From Diplolepis rosae (Eukaryota; Arthropoda; Insecta; Hymenoptera; Diplolepididae), in contig JAPYXD010000753.1 of NCBI GenBank assembly GCA_030998225.1, positions 1,860,001 through 1,924,000 on the forward strand: a stretch of DNA of 64,000 nt, given 5' to 3'. The number at the start of each line of letters is the position of its first letter. Position 1 is the stretch's first letter. Below, piece by piece: positions 57,589-64,000 of this stretch. The position numbers and the translations under genes were made by a program. The notes below the pieces were generated by a model. It was not told where the DNA came from. It did not search any database and saw nothing but the letters and a program-made list of their open reading frames with translations.

Positions 57589-60500
57589 CTAACTGCATTT
57601 CAGTTCTTCGTCGGATGGGATTACATTCTTGATCAACTCGAAAAAAGTGTCCAATGGACATGGCAAAGAGCAATTGGGTATTTGCAATTCTTCAATTTCA
57701 GGTGGTACCCCCAAGTAATGTAGAACCTGGAATAAAGGAAAAAGAATAAATATCAATTGCATATGGTTTTTATTAAGGCCATGGTCCAACATGGTCATGT
57801 GACTAGATTCCTACTTTACCGGCATTTCAGTTTGTGTAACCCCGTTTCTATAAAAAATAAGAAATGGGGTTACACGAATTGAAAATGCCGGTAAAGTAGG
57901 AATCTCGTCGCGTGATCCGATTAGTTCATGGCTTTAAATTATATTTCAAAAATTCCATCTAATCCTGTTCAAATTTTTCATCCGCATTCCGAGAACAGAA
58001 GAATTTAGTGTGAGTAAAGTTGGATTTTAGTCTCACCTTGACGTAATAGTTCCCATTTAAGGAAAGAAGTTCTAATATTACAGCACTTGTAAAATGTGGC
58101 AAATGTGGTTTAACTACTTTAAGAGCAGCAAGTACGGCATAAACGTTGATATCGTGACTGCTATACAAAAATATCTTGCGCATCTTTTCATCAGTTCCGT
58201 TCCTCACAGCTGCCATATCTTCAGAAATCTTACGTATAAGTGCACCTTTAACAAAATAGATAAAGTTTGATGCATTCAACTTTGGTGAAAGTTTTGAAAA
58301 AGAATTTAATCCGAGGGAATTCGAGCCATTCCGAAATCAGTTTCCAAACCACTCTGAATCATTCTGAACCAATCCGAAAAAGGTTTCGAATCTCGTCCGA
58401 TGCAAATCGGTTAAAAATCAATCCGACTTAATCCGATTCAATCCGACACTATAATCTGAATGAATGCAAACTAAGTTTTCAATCTGAATCATTTCGACCC
58501 CAGATTCATTCAGATTGAAAATTCGGCTTCGATCGATCCGAGCTCGGATTGATTCGAATTGAAAACTTGGTTCGGAAATAGATTTTTTAACTGCTCGGGT
58601 TCGCTCAGGCTAAATTCCAATGCAAAAGATTCGCCAATCCGGTTCATTCCGATTCAATCCGAGACTTCAATTCGAATTCGAATCTGAGATCGGATTGATT
58701 CGCATTAATTCGGAATAAATCGGATTGGTTCTTAACCGTTTTTCATCAAACGAGATTCAAAGCGTTTTTCTGATTGGTTCGGAATGAATCGGAAACAAAT
58801 TTCGGAATGGCTCAGAATAGGTCTGATTCGTTTGGATTGAATTCCAATCCGAAATTTTCTCTAGGGATACCTTTCAGTAAAGATAGAAATGTCGAACGCT
58901 TTCGTAGCTTAGTGGTAAGAACACTCGACCGGCGGTCAAAATATTTCGGGTTCACTTCCCAGCGCAGTAAAAAGCGTTTTTTTTATATATTTATAAAATT
59001 CTTAAAATAATACAAGAATAAAATTTATTAGTCTAAAATTGTTCTATTTTGATACCAAAACATAGTTGTTCATTTGATAAAGTAAGTACTGACAATTCTT
59101 TCAAATTCAACCCCTTAGCTGTTAAGAAAAATCTTACCCCCATTCAATCTCTGCAGGACATCATTGTAATTCCCAATATCAAAAGACTCCAGAGTTGAAT
59201 TCCAGAGAGCAGGAAGGTAGTTGCGGGTCCAATCCGGAACTTCCCATTCCATAGAATCTAAGCATATAATATTGGCATACAAAGTGTAAAGATCAAATAT
59301 ATTACTCATGTTCCACCCTGTTAAATGTGTCATCTCTTTCATCAAATTATTAAATTTGTCTAATCTTTGAGAAACTTTTGGTAATTTCTCCACTTTTCTA
59401 TGCTCCTTTAAATAGCTATAACACAAAATAATAATAGATATTAAATACTTATATATATACTTAAAATGATTTTTAAAAACATTAAATAATATTAAATAAA
59501 TATTTTTTCTTCAACCCAGTTGGCACGGGCGTATTGCCATTTTTCGGACGTTTATGTATGTCCAATTGATGTCTTATAGACGTCACATGTCCATGTAGAC
59601 ATAGTGAAGGAGTCGTTTGGAATATCCAAAAGATGTCTTTAGGACGTCCATGCCTATCCAGTTGATATCCTGTCGACTTCCTATATCTGAAAGACGTGGG
59701 ACGTCTAAATGACATCAATTGAACAGACATAGACGTTCCAAAAACGTCTATACGTTATAGGTGTCATGAAGATGATTCTGAGGACCTAGTGGCACAAGGG
59801 CATTGAACATTTCTAGAGCGTCTTTAAGACGTCTAAAGAATTTTATCATTAGAAACGGACATAGGACGTCCTTCAAACGCTATGAAAATGGCATAAAGAT
59901 GTAAAGACGCCCTCTATTTTTGTGCCAGTAGGTTGCAACTTAAAGATATCTCAGACATAAGACGTCTTTAGAAAAGCAACAGTTTTGAAAATGAAGTCTT
60001 CTGGACGTTGTAAGATGTCCAAACAACCCAGTTGGCGCAGGGGCATTGAAAATTTCTTGAGCGTCTTTAAAACGTCTCAGGAATTTCATCATTACGAAAC
60101 GGACATAGGACGTTTTTGCAGAACCCTAAAGGTGGCATAAAGATGTAAAGACGTCCTCTATTTTTGTGCCAGTAGGTTGCAACTTGAAGATATCTCAGAC
60201 ATAAGATGTCTTTAGAAAAGCAACAATTTTGACAATGAAGACTTCTGGACGTTTTAAGACGTCCAAACAACCCAGTTGGCACAGGGGCATTGAACATTTC
60301 TAGAGCGTCTTTAAGACGTCTAAGGAATTTTATCATTACGAAACGGACATAGGACGTCCTTCAAACGCCATGAAAATGGCATAAAGATGTAACGACGCCC
60401 TCTATTTTTGTGCCAGTAGGTTGCAACTTAAAGATATCTGAGACATAAGACGTCTTTAGAAAAGCAACAATTTGGACAATGAAGTCTTCTAGACGTTGTA

Positions 60501-63500
60501 AGATGTCCAAACAACCCAGTTGGCACAAGGGCAATGAACATTTCTAGAGCGTCTTTAAGACCTCTAAAGAATTTCATCATTAGAAACGGACATAGGACGT
60601 CATTCAAACGCCATGAAAATGACATAAAAATGTAAAGACGTCCTCTATTTTTGTGCCAGTGGGTTGCAACTTAAAAATATCTCAGACATAAGACGTCTTT
60701 AGAAAAGCAACAATTTTGACAATGAAGTCTTCTGGACGTTGTAAGATGTCCAAACAACCCAGTTGGCACAGGGGCATTGTAAATTTCTTGAACGTCTTTA
60801 AAACGTCTCAGGAATTTCATCATTACGAAACGGACATAGGACGTTTTTGCAGAACCCTAAAGATGGCATAAAGATGTAAAGACATCCTCTATTTATGTGC
60901 CCAGTAGGTTGCAACTTAAAGATATCTCAGACATAAGACGTCTTTAGAAAAGCAACAATTTTGACAATGAAGTCTTCTGGACGTTGTAAGATGTCCAAAC
61001 AACCCAGTTGGCACAAGGGCAATGAACATTTCTAGAGCGTCTTTAAGACCTCTAAAGAATTTCATCATTAGAAACGGACATAGGACGTCATTCAAACGCC
61101 ATGAAAATGACATAAAAATGTAAAGACGTCCTCTATTTTTGTGCCAGTAGGTTGCAACTTGAAGATATCTCAGACATAAGACGTCTTTAGAAAAGCAACA
61201 ATTTTAACAATGAAGACTTCTGGACGTTTTAAGACGTCCAAACAACCCAGTTGGCACAGGGGCATTGAACATTTCTAGAGCGTCTTTAAGACCTCTAAAG
61301 AATTTCATCATTAGAAACGGACATAGGACGTCATTCAAACGCCATGAAAATGACATAAAAATGTAAAGACGTCCTCTATTTTTGTGCCAGTGGGTTGCAA
61401 CTTAAAGATATCTCAGACATAAGACGTCTTTAGAAAAGCAACAATTTTGACAATGAAGTCTTCTGGACGTTGTAAGATGTCCAAACAACCCAGTTGGCAC
61501 AGGGGCATTGTAAATTTCTTGAACGTCTTTAAAACGTCTCAGGAATTTCATCATTACGAAACGGACATAGGACGTTTTTGCAGAACCCTAAAGATGGCAT
61601 AAAGATGTAAAGACATCCTCTATTTATGTGCCCAGTAGGTTGCAGCTTAATGATATCCCAGACATAAGACGTCTTTAAAAAGCAACAATTTTGAAAATGA
61701 AGTCTTCTGGACGTTTTTAAGACGTCCAAACAACACAGTTGGCACAAGGGCGTTGGACGTTTTAGATCGTCTTTAAGACGTCTAAGGAATTTTATCATTA
61801 CGAAACGGACATAGGACGTCCTTCAAACGCTATGAAAATGGCATAAAGATGTAAAGACGTCCTCTATTTTTGTGCCAGTAGGTTGCAACTTGAAGATATC
61901 TCAGACATAAGACGTCTTTAGAAAAGCAACAATTTTAACAATGAAGACTTCTGGACGTTTTAAGACGTCCAAACAACCCAGTTGGCACAGGGGCATTGAA
62001 CATTTCTAGAGCGTCTTTAAGACGTCTAAGGAATTTTATCATTACGAAACGGACATAGGACGTCCTTCAAACGCCATGAAAATGGCATAAAGATGTAAAG
62101 ACGCCCTCTATTTTTGTGCCAGTAGGTTGCAACTTAAAGATATCTCAGACATAAGACGTCTTTAGAAAAGCAACAATTTTGACAATGAAGTCTTCTGGAC
62201 TTTGTAAGATGTCCAAACAACCTAGTTGGCGCAGGGGCATTGAAAATTTCTTGAGCGTCTTTAAAACGTCTCAGGAATTTCATCATTACGAAACGGGCAT
62301 AGGACGTTTTTGCAAAACCCTAAAGGTGGCATAAAGATGTAAAGACATCCTCTATTTTTGTGCCCAGTAGGTTGCAATTTAAAGATATCCCCGACATAAG
62401 ACGTCTTTAAAAAAGCAACAATTTTGAAAATGAAGTCTTCTGGACGTTTTTAAGACATCCAAACAACACAGTTGGCACAAGGGCATTGAACATTTCTATA
62501 GCGTCTTTAAGACGTCTAAGGAATTTTATCATTACGAAACGGACATAGGACGTTTTTGCAATGCCCTAAAGATGGCATAAAGATGTAAAGACGTCCTCTA
62601 TTTTTGTGCCAGTAGGTTGCAACTTAAAAATATCTCAGACATAAGACGTCTTTAGAAAAGCAACAGTTTTGAAAATGAAGTCTTCTGGACGTTTTTAAGG
62701 CGTCCAAACAACACAGTTGGAATAAGGGCATTGAACGTTTTAGATCGTCTTTAAGACTTTTCAGGTATTTTAAAGTCAGTTTTTTATTGTCTAATGGACG
62801 TCTTTTGTTTACAAAACGTCGTTAAGAGATGAGACGTCCTCAAAACAGCAAACAACCCCACATAATAGTCTGCAGGAGGACCTAAAGATATCTAATTTCT
62901 CAGTTCTGTTTCAAAATATCATTTGGACAGATATAGACGTCCTAAAGACGTCTTTTAGGTGTCATGAAGATCCCTGGAAACCTATTTGGTTGGTTGGTTT
63001 GATTTTGAAGTGATGTTTTTGTTATTGAGACGTGAGACATTCTTAGGAAAGCAAAAATCTTAACAATAAAATCTTCCGGACGTCTTAAAGACGTCTAAAG
63101 TATCTATTAATATGGTAATAAAATGTCCTCATACGATTCACAGATATATATTCTTTGGAATAAATCGTCCTGTGGTTCAGGAACATATTTTGTAGGAATT
63201 GGTTGCCAATTTAAATCACTCTTCCACTTTTGAAGAGAATTGGGGGGATATAAAGCTGAAAGAACAAGTTGTAAAGTCATTTTTGTCCTGTCATAATCTG
63301 TACTGCGGGCATAAACGTCGTCAGGTATGTAAGTGGAACCCAAAAAGCCTTGGTACATGTTTCGCAATTTTTCTCCAAGCTGATAAGCCCTTCTTTTGCC
63401 TTTCTAAAAAAGAAAATTTAAATTAAACATTTTTTTATAGTTAAAATAATCTACTTTTGATGCAGAAATTATTTATCTTGTGTCTCTTTCTTAATTTTTT

Positions 63501-63914
63501 GATAAGCTTACATTCGTTAATCCTCCTACTCCAGATGGAAGATAATCTTCAGCTGTATAAGAGAATCGAGGATACACAACATCTGGAGTGCGATCTCCAT
63601 GTCTAAACACCTGTGAATATATTAATTAATCACTAAGTTATATGCGGAAAATAATTATAGGGGTGAAATGGCACAATTCGCATAATCTGCAAATTTAATA
63701 TTCATGAAGTAAAATACACTTGAAATAGTTCTAGTTAAGTTATTAGTAGCATTTTATAATCGATACAAATTTTTTATTTAATTGAAAATAAAATAAATAT
63801 ACTTACCACGCTCACCAGCTTCAGCTCAGGTGTATTTTGATGATTACTTTTTGCGGAAACGTAGATGATTGTAGTAATCAGTGAAACAATTTCAATATTA
63901 AAATTGGATATCAT
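57589..63914 (-). CDS. Secreted histidine acid phosphatase, venom Acph-1 type, 366 aa
   Basis: Histidine-phosphatase superfamily enzyme that hydrolyses phosphomonoesters; in Hymenoptera this family includes the venom acid phosphatase Acph-1. Exons (- strand): 63914-63807, 63610-63512, 63403-63135, 59415-59138, 58245-58037, 57726-57589; 1101 nt, all phases close, GT-AG introns. Residues 1-21 form a signal peptide. The catalytic RHGDRTP is at residues 39-45, the conserved ARSTDYDRT at 101-109, and the SSHD proton-donor motif at 280-283, so the active site is complete. Length is somewhat below the roughly 390 aa usual for the family, mainly at the C-terminus. Intron 3 (3.7 kb) is filled by a satellite and the last intron by a MITE. 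Whether it is expressed in venom gland or is a general lysosomal-type paralogue cannot be told from sequence. Confidence 0.9.
57777..57933. repeat. Family-1-like MITE in the last acid phosphatase intron
   Basis: 157 bp, TTAA at 57773-57776 and 57934-57937, almost a perfect hairpin (CCGGCATTTCAGTTTGTG pairs with its complement). Confidence 0.85.
58310..58870. repeat. CGGATT-rich foldback in acid phosphatase intron 4
   Basis: Inverted arms about 58325-58440 and 58690-58860 share AATCCGAAAAA, TTTCGAATCTCG and AATCGGTTAAAAA-like blocks. Confidence 0.65.
58898..58970 (+). tRNA. tRNA-like sequence, probably a SINE head or tRNA pseudogene
   Basis: Shows an A box (TAGCTTAGTGGTAAG) and a B box (GGGTTCACTTCCC) at normal spacing, with GGC in the anticodon position (Ala-like). 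The anticodon and T stems have mismatches, position 33 is C instead of U, and the acceptor ends do not pair well. It is therefore unlikely to be a working tRNA. An A/T-rich tail follows, as in tRNA-derived SINEs. Confidence 0.4.
59515..62990. repeat. 243-bp satellite with three-monomer higher-order repeat
   Basis: About 13 head-to-tail monomers of 243-247 bp, each beginning near CCCAGTTGGCAC (starts about 59785, 60028, 60271, 60515, 60758, 61003, 61246, 61489, 61734, 61978, 62221, 62468, 62712; a diverged one at 59515). A variant with GGACGTTTTTGCA recurs at 60028, 60758, 61489 and 62221, every 730-732 bp. Monomers are rich in GACGTC. The array lies wholly inside acid phosphatase intron 3. 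Open frames inside it are repeat artefacts. Confidence 0.92.
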
Positions 63915-64000
63915 ATTGATTGTTTGAAAATGTTATCTAAAAATTTCTCGACTTCACAAGCTTTTTAAAATGAAACTAAATTAAAACTTAAAAATTTATT

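Noticed and set aside
60428..61113. Two nearly identical 65-aa ORFs (60428-60625 and 60916-61113) suggesting a repeated small protein
   Set aside because: They are the same register of the 243-bp satellite; there is no start context, codon signal or homology.
59515..62990. CRISPR-like array
   Set aside because: The repeats are 243 bp tandem monomers with no spacers, in a eukaryotic intron.

Overview
This window looks like nuclear DNA of a hymenopteran insect, most likely a parasitoid wasp. It is AT-rich and intron-containing. It holds a tandem array of insect odorant receptor (7tm_6) genes, a venom-type histidine acid phosphatase gene, and many Tc1/mariner elements and palindromic MITEs. Genus and species cannot be read from the sequence.

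Layout: on the + strand there is OR-A (3' end only, 134-2657), OR-B (4113-12123, 421 aa), a ruined receptor psiOR-C (17437-18030), OR-D (21001-29542, 421 aa) and OR-E (34586-48399, 422 aa). On the - strand there is a fragment of TM7SF3 (18539-19259), the complete TM7SF3 gene (49133-56884, 566 aa) and a complete acid phosphatase gene (57589-63914, 366 aa). OR-B, OR-D and OR-E share the same seven-exon plan with coding exons of 361, 367, 66, 112, 108, 195 and 57/60 nt. All splice phases close, so these genes look intact although their introns are bloated by transposons.

The window is organised as a head-to-tail segmental duplication. Unit A (about 2730-19320: OR-B, psiOR-C, TM7SF3 exons 7-8) repeats unit B (about 19757-51280: OR-D, OR-E, TM7SF3 exons 7-8). 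The duplication broke inside TM7SF3 intron 6, which explains why only two TM7SF3 exons were copied. Unit A then lost receptor exons by deletion, while unit B grew through insertions. Because the units are paralogous, many insertions can be compared with an empty site in the other copy.

The rest is mobile or repetitive DNA: at least a dozen mariner-type elements (mostly deletion derivatives), a piggyBac relic, several TTAA-flanked palindromic MITE families, foldback elements up to 4.2 kb, and a 243-bp satellite with a three-monomer higher-order period inside the acid phosphatase intron. Notable signals are a GC-AG intron shared by three receptors, a SAM-like exon pair inside a transposon, a mariner derivative that keeps a 209-aa DNA-binding ORF, and a conserved promoter-like block upstream of three receptors.
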